Shown here in pieces: positions 46,862-56,367 of a stretch of 64,000 nucleotides of DNA (the first letter of the stretch is position 1; each line of letters starts with the position of its first letter). The notes below the pieces were generated by a model. That model made no database searches. It was not told the DNA's origin and saw nothing but the letters and a program-made list of their open reading frames with translations. The stretch lies in the NCBI RefSeq assembly GCF_009903625.1, contig NZ_CP047569.1:3962001-4026000 (forward strand), read 5' to 3'. This DNA comes from Microbulbifer sp. ALW1. GTDB taxonomy: Bacteria; Pseudomonadota; Gammaproteobacteria; Pseudomonadales; Cellvibrionaceae. Both the position numbers and the translations under genes were made by a program.

Positions 46862-47701
46862 TTACGACGAGGTGTGATATCGGCCAAGGGTGATACGTTC
46901 CCGCCCGGCATAGTCAAGCCGGGTTTCCACGTCGGTGTAGTCCGCATCGGAAAAAATCCGGCGCGCCGCCTTACCCTGATCCCACCCGTGCTCCACCAGC
47001 AGTAGGCCGGTACCCCGGAAAAAACCGCGCGCGTCCGCGGCGATCTGGCGGATATCCGCCAGCCCGGCCTCTTCCGCCACCAGTGCAGACAGCGGCTCAA
47101 AACGCACGTCACCTTCACGCAGGTGGGGGTCCTGGGGGTCGATATAGGGAGGATTGCTGACAATCACATCGAAGCGCTCGTCCGCCAGCGCCGCGAACCA
47201 GTCACTCTGCAGCAGCCGCACATTGGCAAAGCCCAGCTGCTGGCGATTTTCTTCCGCCAGCGCTACCGCAGCGGGCATTTTGTCCAGAGCCAGAATCTGC
47301 CAGCCGGGCTTCTCACTGGCTAGCGCCAGTGCAATGGCACCGGTGCCGGTACCGAGGTCCAGCAGCGATAGATTGTCTTCTGGGCAGAGCGCCAATACGG
47401 TCTCCACCAGCACCTCGGTATCCGGGCGCGGGATCAGAGTAGCGCGATTGACCTTGAGCGGCAGTGACCAGAATTCCCGGGAACCGGTCAGGTGCGCCAC
47501 CGGTTCACCAGCGAGGCGACGTTGAAACAGGCGGTCGAATGCGGCCTGCTGCGTATCATCCAGTGGATGCTCCGGCCAGGTGTACAGCCAGGCGCGACTC
47601 TTGCCTAGCAGGTGACACAGGAGCACCTCCAGGTCCAGGCGCGGGCTGTCGCTGTGTGCCAGTTCCGTCGCCCGCAGCAGGTTTTCCTTCACCGTGGCCA
47701 T
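46862..47701 (-). CDS. prmC: Peptide chain release factor glutamine methyltransferase PrmC
   Basis: Methylates the glutamine of the GGQ motif in release factors RF1 and RF2, raising termination efficiency. The 279-residue product has an N-terminal helical domain, FLIPRPDTE-like RATLIPRPDTEVLVE, the SAM-binding LLDLGTGTGAIALALA (about 113-128) and the catalytic N183-P-P-Y186 motif. It lies 4 bp after prfA, which encodes its substrate, so both are co-translated. Confidence 0.97.
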   Translation of the reverse strand: MATVKENLLRATELAHSDSPRLDLEVLLCHLLGKSRAWLYTWPEHPLDDTQQAAFDRLFQRRLAGEPVAHLTGSREFWSLPLKVNRATLIPRPDTEVLVETVLALCPEDNLSLLDLGTGTGAIALALASEKPGWQILALDKMPAAVALAEENRQQLGFANVRLLQSDWFAALADERFDVIVSNPPYIDPQDPHLREGDVRFEPLSALVAEEAGLADIRQIAADARGFFRGTGLLLVEHGWDQGKAARRIFSDADYTDVETRLDYAGRERITLGRYHTSS

Positions 47702-47705
47702 GGGC

Positions 47706-48791
47706 TCAGTGCTGCCCCAAAGCCGCCAGCTGATCCGCCTGGTATTCGGTGCGCAGGGGGTCGATGACTTCCTCCAGCGCGCCCTGCATCACCTCATCCA
47801 GCTTGTACAGGGTCAGGCCGATTCGGTGATCGGTCACCCGGCCCTGGGGGAAGTTGTAAGTGCGGATACGCTCGGAGCGGTCGCCGCTGCCCACCAGGTT
47901 TCTGCGCGCGTCGGAAATTTCCTGGGCGGCAGCGGATTCCTGGGCGCTGTTCAGCTTGGCCTGCAACAGGGCCATGGCCTTGGCGCGGTTCTTGTGCTGG
48001 GAGCGCTCGTCCTGGCACTCCACCACAATACCGGTGGGAATATGGGTCAGGCGCACCGCCGAGTCGGTTTTGTTGACGTGCTGGCCGCCGGCGCCGGAGG
48101 CGCGATAGGTATCGGTACGCAGGTCTGCTTTGTTGATCTCGATCGCATCGCGCTCATCGGGCTCCGGCATCACCGCTACGGTACAGGCCGACGTGTGAAT
48201 ACGCCCCTGGGATTCGGTTTCCGGCACCCGCTGCACCCGGTGGGCACCGGATTCGAATTTGAGCCGCGCGTAGACATCATCCCCCGCCACACGGGTGATG
48301 ATCTCCTTGTAGCCACCGTGCTCACCGGGGTTTTCACTGATCACCTCGATGCGCCAGCCCTGCTTCTCGCCATAGCGGGAATACATGCGGAACAGATCGC
48401 CGGAGAAAATTGCCGCCTCATCACCGCCGGTGCCAGCGCGGATTTCCAGGTAGACGTTTTTACGGTCATTGGGATCCCGCGGCAACAACAGAGTCTGCAA
48501 CTCGTTTTCCAGCGGCTCCAGTTGCGCCTGGGCCTCGCGCAGCTCTTCCTGAGCCATTTCACGCATTTCCGCGTCGCTCTCTTCGAGCATCTCGCGGGCG
48601 GCGGCCATGTCTTCCTGCAGGGTTTTATAGCGGCTGTAGCATTTGACCACTTCTTCCAGCTCGGAATACTCCCGCGACAGTTCGCGGAACTGCTCCTGAT
48701 CGCTGATGATCTCCGCATCCCCCAACAGCGCGGAGACCTCCTCGTGGCGCTCCACCAGGTTGTCGAGTTTGTGTTGTACCGAATCTTTCAT
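47706..48791 (-). CDS. prfA: Peptide chain release factor 1
   Basis: RF1 recognises UAA and UAG stop codons and triggers peptide release. The 361-residue product has the codon-recognition tripeptide P190-E-T192 (PxT type, specific to RF1) and G235-G-Q237 in [16 protein letters not shown]. It begins directly after the hemA stop (no gap) and precedes prmC, the conserved hemA-prfA-prmC order. Confidence 0.98.
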   Translation of the reverse strand: MKDSVQHKLDNLVERHEEVSALLGDAEIISDQEQFRELSREYSELEEVVKCYSRYKTLQEDMAAAREMLEESDAEMREMAQEELREAQAQLEPLENELQTLLLPRDPNDRKNVYLEIRAGTGGDEAAIFSGDLFRMYSRYGEKQGWRIEVISENPGEHGGYKEIITRVAGDDVYARLKFESGAHRVQRVPETESQGRIHTSACTVAVMPEPDERDAIEINKADLRTDTYRASGAGGQHVNKTDSAVRLTHIPTGIVVECQDERSQHKNRAKAMALLQAKLNSAQESAAAQEISDARRNLVGSGDRSERIRTYNFPQGRVTDHRIGLTLYKLDEVMQGALEEVIDPLRTEYQADQLAALGQH

Positions 48792-50096
48792 TTACTTGAG
48801 TTTCTTCTTATCCGGCGTATTCGCCGGCAAATCGGTTTCCGGGGCCGACGCTTCTGGCGCCAGGCCAATAATTTCCCGCGCGATGCGCAGACGCTCCAGG
48901 TCGCCCTCGGCGGTCGCTTGCCGCAGGGCCACGGTGGGCGCGTGAATCAATTTGTTGGTGAGCGAGCGGGCCAGCTGCTCCAGCAACTGCTCCGGATCGC
49001 CACCGGTGCGCAGCTGCACCAGAGCCTTCTCCAGTTCGTCTTTACTGACCGACTGGGCCTGCTGGCGATAGCTGCGAATGGAATCCACCGCCTGCAGACT
49101 GCGGTGCTCGCGCATAAAAATCCGCGCGGCGGCATCGACAATTTCATCTGCGGCTTCGGCGGCCTTTTCCCGCAGGCGCTTGCCCTCGTCGATCACCCCG
49201 CGCAGGTCATCCACGGTGTAGAGATAGACGTCGTCCAGCTTGCCCACCTGGGACTCGATATCCCGCGGCACTGCGATATCCACCATGAACATGGGACGGT
49301 GGCGGCGCTGCTTGAGGGCGCTCTCCACCGCGCCTTTGCCGAGAATCGGCAACTGACTGGCAGTGGAGCTGATCACAATATCCGCCCGCGGCAGGTAGTT
49401 GGGAATATCCGCCAGCAGTATCGCCTCGGCGCCAAAATCCTGCGCCAGCGACTGGGCGCGATTGAGGGTACGGTTGGCGACGATTAATTGTTTGACGCCT
49501 TTATCCAGCAAGTGCCGGGCCACCAGCTCGATGGTCTCGCCGGCACCGATGAGTAACGCCGTCTGCTGACCCAGGTCGGTAAAGATACGCGATGCCAGGG
49601 AAACCGCGGCGAACGCCACGGATACCGGGTTTTCGCCAATCGCAGTCTCGGTGCGCACTTTCTTGGCCACCGAAAACACCTGCTGGAACACATTGTGCAG
49701 GGTAGAACCCACGCTGCCGGATTCCCGCGCCACCGCATAGGCGGACTTCATCTGTCCGAGGATCTGCGGCTCGCCGAGTACCAGTGAGTCCAATCCGCAG
49801 GCCACGCGCATCATGTGGCGCACCGCCGACTCATCGGTGAACTGGTAATGGCAGCCGGTCAGCTGCTCCAGTGGCACCTTGTGATAGTTCGAGATCCACG
49901 CCAGCACCGACTCAGCAGTCACCTCACCGTAAATCTCGGTTCGGTTACAGGTAGAAAGAATCGCCAGTTCCGGGCAGTCCAGCGCCGCCCGCGCCTCCGC
50001 CAGCGCGCTGGGCATCACTTCCGGGGCGAACGCCACCCGCTCGCGCACGGCGACGGGCGCGCTATCGTGATTGATTCCCAGGGCGAGGATTGGCAT
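48792..50096 (-). CDS. hemA: Glutamyl-tRNA reductase
   Basis: First committed step of C5-pathway tetrapyrrole synthesis: reduces Glu-tRNA to glutamate-1-semialdehyde. The 434-residue product has catalytic Cys50 in LSTCNRTE, the N-terminal [13 protein letters not shown], the NADPH-binding [20 protein letters not shown] region (LLIGAGET) and a C-terminal dimerisation helix ([19 protein letters not shown]). It is divergent from the TPR lipoprotein gene and lolB, the classical hemA/lolB arrangement. The 5' leader is long and contains stable hairpins. Confidence 0.97.
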   Translation of the reverse strand: MPILALGINHDSAPVAVRERVAFAPEVMPSALAEARAALDCPELAILSTCNRTEIYGEVTAESVLAWISNYHKVPLEQLTGCHYQFTDESAVRHMMRVACGLDSLVLGEPQILGQMKSAYAVARESGSVGSTLHNVFQQVFSVAKKVRTETAIGENPVSVAFAAVSLASRIFTDLGQQTALLIGAGETIELVARHLLDKGVKQLIVANRTLNRAQSLAQDFGAEAILLADIPNYLPRADIVISSTASQLPILGKGAVESALKQRRHRPMFMVDIAVPRDIESQVGKLDDVYLYTVDDLRGVIDEGKRLREKAAEAADEIVDAAARIFMREHRSLQAVDSIRSYRQQAQSVSKDELEKALVQLRTGGDPEQLLEQLARSLTNKLIHAPTVALRQATAEGDLERLRIAREIIGLAPEASAPETDLPANTPDKKKLK

Positions 50097-50686
50097 AGAA
50101 ACTCGTCGTCATTGGTCGTTTTTCCGGGAAGCCACAGGGCTCCCCGGGGTAAAAGGCTGCACATTGTCCGGGGCTGCCGCACGCCATGCAAGAGGAAGCA
50201 GCCTATGCCCCTGATAGCCTGGCGATGACCGGTACCTGTCCGTGTCGCTGCAACCGCGCAGCCCGAACCATCCACAGCTCCTGGTCAGGCACACCCTTAA
50301 GGCAGTTTATGCACAAGGATTAAATAGGTGCTGACTTTGCCGCTGAAACTGCTCGGGTGCCAACGGCGCCGGAATTCAGAACTAGAATTATACGGCGATA
50401 ACCCGGAAAAATACGCCAACAGGCGCCCCCAACCAATACGGATGACACCAGCGTCTAACTCCGCTGCCTGAGGTATCACCTCTGTCATTTGGCCGGCCAG
50501 CCCCTATTCCGGGCCGGATTCAGGGCGCGAACGTACGGACACGTTTCTATGCAGCTTTTCTTTGCACTCTCCATGTCGGTCTCCATGGCAGCTTCAATGG
50601 CAACCTCCATGATATTCACCGGCGCAGGGCCACAGGCCGCCCATCTGCAACGCAGAATCCTCAAGCCCGTCAAAGATCTGCCTCCC
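50097..50686. promoter_or_regulatory. Divergent hemA / TPR lipoprotein intergenic region
   Basis: About 590 bp if the downstream gene starts at 50687, or 450 bp if it starts at 50549. The hemA side holds two hairpins: 50124-50128 and 50130-50133 pairing with 50138-50147 (one mismatch), and 50170-50177 with 50198-50211 (3-base bulge). On the minus strand a perfect TATAAT lies at 50392-50387, but without a good -35. No conserved coding sequence is visible; the open frame from 50489 has no clear ribosome-binding site. Confidence 0.4.
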
Positions 50687-52555
50687 GTGACACGGGGCCA
50701 GCGCCAGGGCCTGCTCGTCACCGCCATTTCGGCAGCCATTCTCAGCGCCTGCACCCAGCAGCCCCAATTTGCCGCGGGAGAGCCGACGGCCCCACTGCCT
50801 CCGCCGTACCAAGCAACGACCGAACAAGGAGAGCCGGGCAGTGTCGACCCGCAGACAACAGAGACCACCCAGCCTCAAGCCCCCGCAGGCCGGCAAGCCG
50901 GCAACCGCGAAGAGGTAGCTGACGCCCGGGACAAAGAGAAGGCCAAACCCTTCCCGATCGAAACCTTCTATACGCTGCTGGTGGCCGAAGTCGCCGGCAA
51001 CCGCGAGCAGTATGATCTGGCACTGGCCAATTATTACTTTCAGGCCGAGCGCACCAAGGATGCCGGCGTAGCCGCTCGCGCCACCCGCATCGCCCGCTTC
51101 CTGAACGCCCGCCGCGCGGCATTGCGCTCTGCACAACTGTGGGTAGAGCTGGAGCCGGAGAACCCCGATGCCCAATTGGCCGCTACCGCGGAACTGACCC
51201 TTGCCGGTGAATTTGAGAGCGCCATGCGGCATGCCGAGCTGGCACTGGACCTGGGCGGCGATGCCCCGCTGCAATCAGTCGCGGCAACGGCGGTGGACAA
51301 CGAGGAACTCGCCGCCAAAGTCCTGCCGGAATTCCGCCGACTTTCGGAAAAATTCCCCAACAACCATGAAGTATCGCTGGCGCTGGCCATGCTACTGCGT
51401 GCCAACAACAAACCCAGTGAGGCTCTGACACTGACACGCCAGGTACAGGAAAAGGATCCCGGCCTACTGGACGCGCCACTGCTCGAATCCCATATCCTGA
51501 TCGACATGGGGCGTGAAAAGGAAGCGCGCAAGCTGCTGGAAAACCTCGTCGCCCTGTATCCGAAGGAAAGCCGTTTGCGCCTGCAGTATGCGCGCCTGCT
51601 GATTCGAGAAGACCTGGACATGGCACAGCAGCAATTTGCCGAGCTGGTAAAACAACGCCCCAACGACGGCAACCTGATTCTGTCCCTGGCGCTTATCCAG
51701 TACGAAACCAAACAGTTCGACAGCGCTAAAGCCATGCTGGAAAAACTGCTGGCGATGGAAGAGCATGAGTCAGCCGCACATTTTTACCTTGCCGGTATCG
51801 CAGAGCAGCAGGGCGATGTCCGCCAGGCAGTAACCCATTACCACAACGTGCGACCGGGCAGCGATTACGTGCAGGCCATTACCCGCGGCACCGCGTTGCT
51901 GGCTGCCAACGGCGAACTTGACGAAGCGCACAAATGGTTTGAAGAACTGCGCCACCGCCACGCCGACCAGCAGGAACAGTTTTATTTATTGCAAACTGAA
52001 CTTCTGACAAAGCACGGCTATCTGAAAGAAGCGCAAACACTGCTGGCCAGTGCAATCGAGGCCAACAGTGACAGCAAGCGCCTAATTTATGCCCACGCAA
52101 TGACCAGCGATCAGCTGGGGGATATGGCAAATTTTGAACTGGGTTTGCGCAAACTGTTGTCCCGCGATCCGGATAATGCGAACCTGCTGAACACGCTGGG
52201 ATACAAACTGCTTTCTTACGATGATCGCCTAAACGAAGCGCTGGTGCTGATCACCAAGGCTCTGGAACTCAGCCCGGATGACCCTGCCATCATCGACAGC
52301 ATGGGTTGGGCGCACCATCGTTTAGGCAATCACAGCCTGGCTGTGGAATATCTGCAAAAAGCCCTGGGGCTGATGCCGGATCACGAAATCGCGGCCCACC
52401 TCGGCGAGGCACTCTGGGCACTGGGTGAACGCCAACAGGCGATGCAGGTATGGGAGCAAGGATTGCAGAAAAACCCAGAGAGCAAACTCATTCCCGCTGC
52501 GATGCAGCGGCTACAAGACCAACAAAGACTGGAACAGCATGTCACGGAAAGCTGA
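50687..52555 (+). CDS. TPR-repeat outer-membrane lipoprotein
   Basis: Tetratricopeptide protein next to lolB, like PA4667-type proteins of Pseudomonas. From the GTG at 50687 (622 aa) a classical lipoprotein signal peptide of 21 residues ends in AAILSAC, giving a lipidated Cys22; Thr/Gln at the next positions favour the outer membrane. Longer starts at ATG 50549 or TTG 50489 would put 46 or 66 extra residues before the signal peptide and are less likely. After a Pro/Gln-rich linker, about ten TPR-like helical pairs fill the protein, the last being ALELSPDDPAIIDSMGWAHHRLG. Its 3' end overlaps lolB by 17 bp. It is probably a scaffold in envelope assembly; the partner is unknown. Confidence 0.85.
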   Translation: MTRGQRQGLLVTAISAAILSACTQQPQFAAGEPTAPLPPPYQATTEQGEPGSVDPQTTETTQPQAPAGRQAGNREEVADARDKEKAKPFPIETFYTLLVAEVAGNREQYDLALANYYFQAERTKDAGVAARATRIARFLNARRAALRSAQLWVELEPENPDAQLAATAELTLAGEFESAMRHAELALDLGGDAPLQSVAATAVDNEELAAKVLPEFRRLSEKFPNNHEVSLALAMLLRANNKPSEALTLTRQVQEKDPGLLDAPLLESHILIDMGREKEARKLLENLVALYPKESRLRLQYARLLIREDLDMAQQQFAELVKQRPNDGNLILSLALIQYETKQFDSAKAMLEKLLAMEEHESAAHFYLAGIAEQQGDVRQAVTHYHNVRPGSDYVQAITRGTALLAANGELDEAHKWFEELRHRHADQQEQFYLLQTELLTKHGYLKEAQTLLASAIEANSDSKRLIYAHAMTSDQLGDMANFELGLRKLLSRDPDNANLLNTLGYKLLSYDDRLNEALVLITKALELSPDDPAIIDSMGWAHHRLGNHSLAVEYLQKALGLMPDHEIAAHLGEALWALGERQQAMQVWEQGLQKNPESKLIPAAMQRLQDQQRLEQHVTES

Positions 52556-53201
52556 AGTTCTCTCCCTATCGTCTTTCTCTCTCCCCTATCGCAGCGCGCA
52601 ACGCGCGCTGCAACTCACTGCGGCACTGCTGCTTCTGGGCGTGGTGGGCTGTAGCTCACAGAAGCCGCAACCAGAACAACCGCCGGCACAAACCTCTCAG
52701 GCTCAGTCCGCCGCGTCACTGCAGCGCTGGGAAGCCCAGGGCAAGCTCGGCGTTCGCTCACCGAAGGAAAACGGCAGCGCCAACCTGACCTGGCAACAGG
52801 CCAACAGCAATTACCGCATTCACCTGAGCGGCCCGCTGGGCGCAGGTGCCACAGTGATCAGCGGCTCCCCTGGCGGTGTCAGTCTGCAGCGCGGCAATGA
52901 ACCCGCGGTATTTGCTTCCAACGCAGGACAGCTGACGGAGCAAATCATGGGCTGGCCACTGCCGGTATCAGAAATGTTTTACTGGGTGCGCGGACTGGCG
53001 GCTCCCGGCGCCATTGCCGGCCAACAGAAAAACGCCCAGGGTCTGCTGCAGGGACTGCAACAAGCGGGGTGGCAATTGAACTTCAGCGGTTATCAGTCCG
53101 TAGGTCCTTATCAGTTACCCACCCGCATCAAAGCCTCGACCAACCAGGCTGCCGGCCCCGTCAGCGTCACGGTCGTCATCAAGGACTGGCAACCCCGATA
53201 A
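52539..53201 (+). CDS. lolB: Outer-membrane lipoprotein receptor LolB
   Basis: Receives lipoproteins from LolA and inserts them in the outer membrane; itself a lipoprotein. From ATG 52539 the product is 220 residues with a signal peptide ending LLLLGVVGC. The mature part has the LolB features WEAQGKLGVRSPKENGSANLTWQQ, the loop around GPLGAGATVISGSPGG, and FYWVRGLAAPG (YWxRGxPxP type). The start lies inside the end of the TPR gene (17-bp overlap), indicating coupled translation. ispE follows after 133 bp. Confidence 0.94.
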   Translation: MSRKAEVLSLSSFSLPYRSAQRALQLTAALLLLGVVGCSSQKPQPEQPPAQTSQAQSAASLQRWEAQGKLGVRSPKENGSANLTWQQANSNYRIHLSGPLGAGATVISGSPGGVSLQRGNEPAVFASNAGQLTEQIMGWPLPVSEMFYWVRGLAAPGAIAGQQKNAQGLLQGLQQAGWQLNFSGYQSVGPYQLPTRIKASTNQAAGPVSVTVVIKDWQPR

Positions 53202-53245
53202 CCGGGATTACCAGCGCCGCGCTCTTTACTGCGGTGTTCTCTCTG

Positions 53246-53292
53246 GTTGGCGGCTGCTAAGATTGCCGCCAACCTGTTGCCCCCGGGGCAAC
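53246..53292. other. Tandem hairpins between lolB and ispE
   Basis: Two perfect hairpins lie side by side: GTTGGCGGC (53246-53254) with GCCGCCAAC (53265-53273), and GTTGCCC (53276-53282) with GGGCAAC (53286-53292). No T-run follows. They may modulate read-through from lolB into ispE. Confidence 0.5.
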
Positions 53293-53334
53293 CCCTCTCA
53301 GTACACCTTCTCACGGCCACTTCCGATAACAACA

Positions 53335-54219
53335 ATGACCCCCTTCACCCTTTGCGCGCCCGCCAAACTGAATCTGATGCTGCGTATTCTCGGCCGCCGC
53401 GATGACGGCTATCACGAGCTGCAGACCGTATTTCAATTGCTGGATTACGGCGACACTCTCCGCTTCGAGGCCAGAGCGGATAACCGGATCGAACTGAGCT
53501 GCCCCGGCGTTGACGTCAAAGCCGAAGACAATCTGATTTATCGCGCCGCGCAAGCCTTGCGCCAGGTCAGTGGAAAACCGCACCTCGGCGCGACCATTAC
53601 TGTGGATAAAATTCTACCTGCCGGCGGGGGTATCGGCGGTGGCAGCAGCGATGCCGCTACTACGCTACTGGGGCTAAACCAGCTGTGGCAATGCCATCTG
53701 GGCCTGAACCAGCTGGCGGACCTGGGGCGGCAACTGGGAGCCGATGTGCCGGTCTTTGTACGCGGACACAGCGCGTTTGCCGAAGGCGTAGGCGAGCGAC
53801 TGACCCCGGTATCCATCACGCCAAAGTGGTATCTGGTACTGACCCCCGCCTGCCATGTGAGCACCGGCGCGTTATTTTCCGATCCACGTTTGACAAGAGA
53901 TTCCGCCGCAATTACATTAGCGGCCCTTCGCGACAGGCGGCTGAACACACACTGGCTGAACACCTATGCCGGTAACGATTTTCAACCGCTCGTAGAAACC
54001 CTCTACCCTGAAGTGCGGCAAGCCCGAGAGTGGCTTTCCCAGCACGGAGAGGCACAACTGACGGGAACCGGCGCCTGTGTTTTTGCCGGCTTCGAGTCAG
54101 AAGCGGCGGCACACCAAGTGTTCGCGCTGCGGCCTGAAGGATGGAAAGGGTTTGTTGCTGCAGGTGTTGATCAATCCCCTGCACACAGGCAACTCGCGAA
54201 ATTTGCAGCAAGCGTCTAA
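53335..54219 (+). CDS. ispE: 4-diphosphocytidyl-2-C-methyl-D-erythritol kinase
   Basis: GHMP kinase of the MEP isoprenoid pathway; phosphorylates CDP-methylerythritol. From ATG 53335 (294 aa) it begins TLCAPAKLNLMLRI with Lys11 of the family, then the Gly-rich ATP loop ILPAGGGIGGGSSDAA (93-108), the ADVPVFVRG block with its catalytic Asp, and the C-terminal LTGTGACVFAGF. The open frame starts 24 codons earlier, but that part has no homology-like content. tRNA-Gln follows 21 bp after the stop and may share the transcript. Confidence 0.97.
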   Translation: MTPFTLCAPAKLNLMLRILGRRDDGYHELQTVFQLLDYGDTLRFEARADNRIELSCPGVDVKAEDNLIYRAAQALRQVSGKPHLGATITVDKILPAGGGIGGGSSDAATTLLGLNQLWQCHLGLNQLADLGRQLGADVPVFVRGHSAFAEGVGERLTPVSITPKWYLVLTPACHVSTGALFSDPRLTRDSAAITLAALRDRRLNTHWLNTYAGNDFQPLVETLYPEVRQAREWLSQHGEAQLTGTGACVFAGFESEAAAHQVFALRPEGWKGFVAAGVDQSPAHRQLAKFAASV

Positions 54220-54240
54220 ATTGACTAACTGCAACATTGC

Positions 54241-54315
54241 TGGGGTGTAGCCAAGCGGTAAGGCAGCGGGTTTTGATCCCGTCATGCGAAGGTTCGAATC
54301 CTTCCACCCCAGCCA
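54241..54315 (+). tRNA. tRNA-Gln (anticodon TTG), copy 1
   Basis: A 75-nt cloverleaf: acceptor stem TGGGGTG pairs with CACCCCA, D-arm AGCCAAGCGGTAAGGC, anticodon loop with TTG in GGGTTTTGATCCC, T-arm GGTTCGAATCC, and encoded CCA. It is identical in all 75 bases to the copy at 59429-59503. No promoter is visible in the 21 bp after ispE. The ispE-tRNA-Gln-prs order is conserved in Pseudomonas relatives. Confidence 0.97.
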
Positions 54316-54615
54316 TTTCCTTATTTAAGTTTTCAGGAATTCATCCATGACTTCCTGAAAAGACGCTAAGCGCGGCGCATGTCCGCCCTTAGCTTCCGCC
54401 AAACCAGTTGCACTGGTTTGCGGGCGAGCCATCCATGGCTCGCTTTGGAGCTTCGGGTCCACCCCCGATAACCGGCCGATCGGGCCCACTCTCTACACTT
54501 GCATCAAATGGTCGCCCAATGAAAAGGCATCACACTAACCTGCAAGCAGTTCGCGCTCCGAAACTCACCTGAATTTCACTAAAATCATCTACTCCCAACG
54601 AAAAAGGTACTCGCA
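54316..54615. repeat. Five-hairpin intergenic region before prs
   Basis: No gene is seen in these 300 bp. Five inverted repeats lie in a row: TTTCAGGAA with TTCCTGAAA (54331-54339, 54352-54360); GCTAAG with CTTAGC (54365-54370, 54388-54393); AAACCAGT with ACTGGTTT (54401-54408, 54412-54419); GCGAGCCA with TGGCTCGC (54424-54431, 54436-54443); and CCCGAT with ATCGGG (54464-54469, 54479-54484). The fourth holds CCATCCATGG, close to the inverted core CCATGGATGG of the dispersed element, and the first holds CATCCATG. No promoter is convincing. Confidence 0.75.
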
Positions 54616-55557
54616 GTGGCTGACTTAATGGTCTTCACCGGCAACGCAAACCCGGAACTGGCACAAAAGATTGTTGACCATATGGCGATACCGCTGGGAG
54701 AGGCGGTGGTTAAGCGCTTTTCCGATGGTGAGATCGCGGTCGAAATTACCGATAACGTACGCGGACGCGACGTTTTCGTGGTGCAGTCCACCTGCCAGCC
54801 TACCAACCGCAACATCATGGAGCTGATCCTGCTGGTGGATGCCCTGCGCCGCGCCTCTGCGGGCCGTATCACTGCGGTAGTCCCCTACTTCGGCTACGCG
54901 CGCCAGGATCGCCGCGTCCGCTCCCAGCGGGTACCGATTTCCGCCAAAGTTGTCGCCGACATGATGGTCAGCGTGGGTATCGACCGGGTTCTGACCGTCG
55001 ACCTGCACGCAGAGCAAATCCAGGGCTTCTTTGATGTGCCTGTGGATAACGTTTACGGCTCTTCTGTCCTGCTGGACGATATCGAGCGTCAGAATTACGA
55101 AGACCTGGTGGTTGTATCCCCGGATATCGGCGGTGTAGTGCGCGCCCGCGCAGTGGCAAAGAGCCTGGATTGCGATCTGGCGATCATCGATAAGCGCCGT
55201 CCGGCGGCCAACGTGGCCGAAGTAATGAACATCATCGGTGAAGTCAGTGGCCGCACCTGCCTGCTGGTGGACGATATGGTGGATACCGCGGGCACCCTGT
55301 GCAACGCCGCCAGCGCCCTGAAAGAGCATGGCGCCACCAAGGTAGTCGCCTACTGTACCCACCCGGTACTGTCCGGTAAGGCGATCGAAAACCTGAACAA
55401 CTCCGTGATGGATGAACTGGTAGTCACCGACTCCATCCCGCTGGGCGACAAAATGAAGCTGGCCCCCAAGATCCGCCAGCTGACCCTTTCCGCGATGCTG
55501 GCCGAATCCATGCGCCGCATCAGCAACGAAGAGTCGCTCTCCGCGATGTTCCGCTAG
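54616..55557 (+). CDS. prs: Ribose-phosphate pyrophosphokinase
   Basis: Makes PRPP from ribose 5-phosphate and ATP for nucleotide, His, Trp and NAD synthesis. The 313-residue product has the family start [15 protein letters not shown], the flexible-loop [35 protein letters not shown], and the PRPP loop [13 protein letters not shown]. The GTG at 54616 has AAGG nine bases upstream; an ATG four codons later has none. Downstream is rplY. Confidence 0.98.
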   Translation: MADLMVFTGNANPELAQKIVDHMAIPLGEAVVKRFSDGEIAVEITDNVRGRDVFVVQSTCQPTNRNIMELILLVDALRRASAGRITAVVPYFGYARQDRRVRSQRVPISAKVVADMMVSVGIDRVLTVDLHAEQIQGFFDVPVDNVYGSSVLLDDIERQNYEDLVVVSPDIGGVVRARAVAKSLDCDLAIIDKRRPAANVAEVMNIIGEVSGRTCLLVDDMVDTAGTLCNAASALKEHGATKVVAYCTHPVLSGKAIENLNNSVMDELVVTDSIPLGDKMKLAPKIRQLTLSAMLAESMRRISNEESLSAMFR

Positions 55558-55590
55558 TAATCCCCAGCACTTCCCCTTAGAATACGCGCC

Positions 55591-55609
55591 CGCCCGGCAC
55601 TGCCGGGCG
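55591..55609 (+). terminator. Hairpin between prs and rplY
   Basis: CGCCCGGC (55591-55598) pairs with GCCGGGCG (55602-55609) over a 3-base loop, followed by TTTACTATT, a weak T-rich tail. It lies 33 bp past the prs stop and may partly terminate prs transcripts before rplY. Confidence 0.5.
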
Positions 55610-55709
55610 TTTACTATTGGGCGTTTCAATAGATTCTGCCCAGCTTATTAGCAATGCCAGAAGATTCCGGTCGCAGGTTCTTCTGGACAGACAACCTGAG
55701 GTTTACCCC

Positions 55710-56336
55710 ATGTCTGAATTTAAATTGAATGCCAGCGTCCGCAGCGACGAAGGGAAAGGTGCGAGCCGCCGCCTGCGTCGCCTGGAAGCAAAAGTTCCTG
55801 CCATCATCTACGGTGGCGAAGTTGAGCCGCAGTCCATCTCCCTGCTGCAGAAAGACATGTTCAAGGCACTGGAAAACGAAGCGGTTTACTCTTCCGTTCT
55901 GACCCTGAGCGTTGACGGCAAAGAAGAGACCGTGATCCTGCGCGATCTGCAGCGTCACCCGGCTAAAGCCATCCTGCTGCACGCTGACTTCCAGCGCGTT
56001 TCTGCAGACACCAAAGTTCACGTGAAAGTGCCCCTGCACTTCCTGAACGAAGAAACCTGCAAAGGCGTTAAGGCCGGCGGTATCGTTTCTCACACCCTGA
56101 ACGAGCTGGACATCACTGCCCCGGCTTCCAAGCTGCCTGAGTTCATCGAAGTGGACCTGGCTGACCTGGAAATGGACGGCACTGTACACATCTCCGACAT
56201 CAAACTGCCGGCTGGCGTTGAGTCTGTAGATCTGGCCCACGGCGAAGATCACGACCTGGTTGTAGCTTCTGTTCACAAGCCGCGTGGCGCTGTTGAAGCT
56301 GAAGCTGCCGAAGGCGAAGAGTCCGGCGAAGAATAA
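55710..56336 (+). CDS. rplY: 50S ribosomal protein L25, long (Ctc) form
   Basis: 5S rRNA-binding protein of the large subunit. From ATG 55710 (208 aa) it has two domains: the N-terminal L25 barrel (KLNASVRSDEGKGASRRLRR, VPAIIYGG) and a C-terminal TL5/Ctc domain (about 98-195, HVKVPLHFLNEE, GGIVSHTLNELDI). A Glu-rich acidic tail follows. E. coli L25 is only 94 residues; the long form is usual in Pseudomonas-like bacteria. GAGG lies nine bases upstream. Codon use looks more selective than in neighbours, as expected for a ribosomal protein. Confidence 0.97.
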   Translation: MSEFKLNASVRSDEGKGASRRLRRLEAKVPAIIYGGEVEPQSISLLQKDMFKALENEAVYSSVLTLSVDGKEETVILRDLQRHPAKAILLHADFQRVSADTKVHVKVPLHFLNEETCKGVKAGGIVSHTLNELDITAPASKLPEFIEVDLADLEMDGTVHISDIKLPAGVESVDLAHGEDHDLVVASVHKPRGAVEAEAAEGEESGEE

Positions 56337-56367
56337 GCCGTTACTCGTTCAACTAAGGTAAAGCACC

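Noticed and set aside
47694..49487. 597-codon plus-strand frame over prfA and hemA
   Set aside because: Antisense to two clearly conserved genes.
53776..53975. Separate small genes inside ispE and other short frames of 60-100 codons
   Set aside because: All lie within verified genes in other frames and lack start signals or conserved content.
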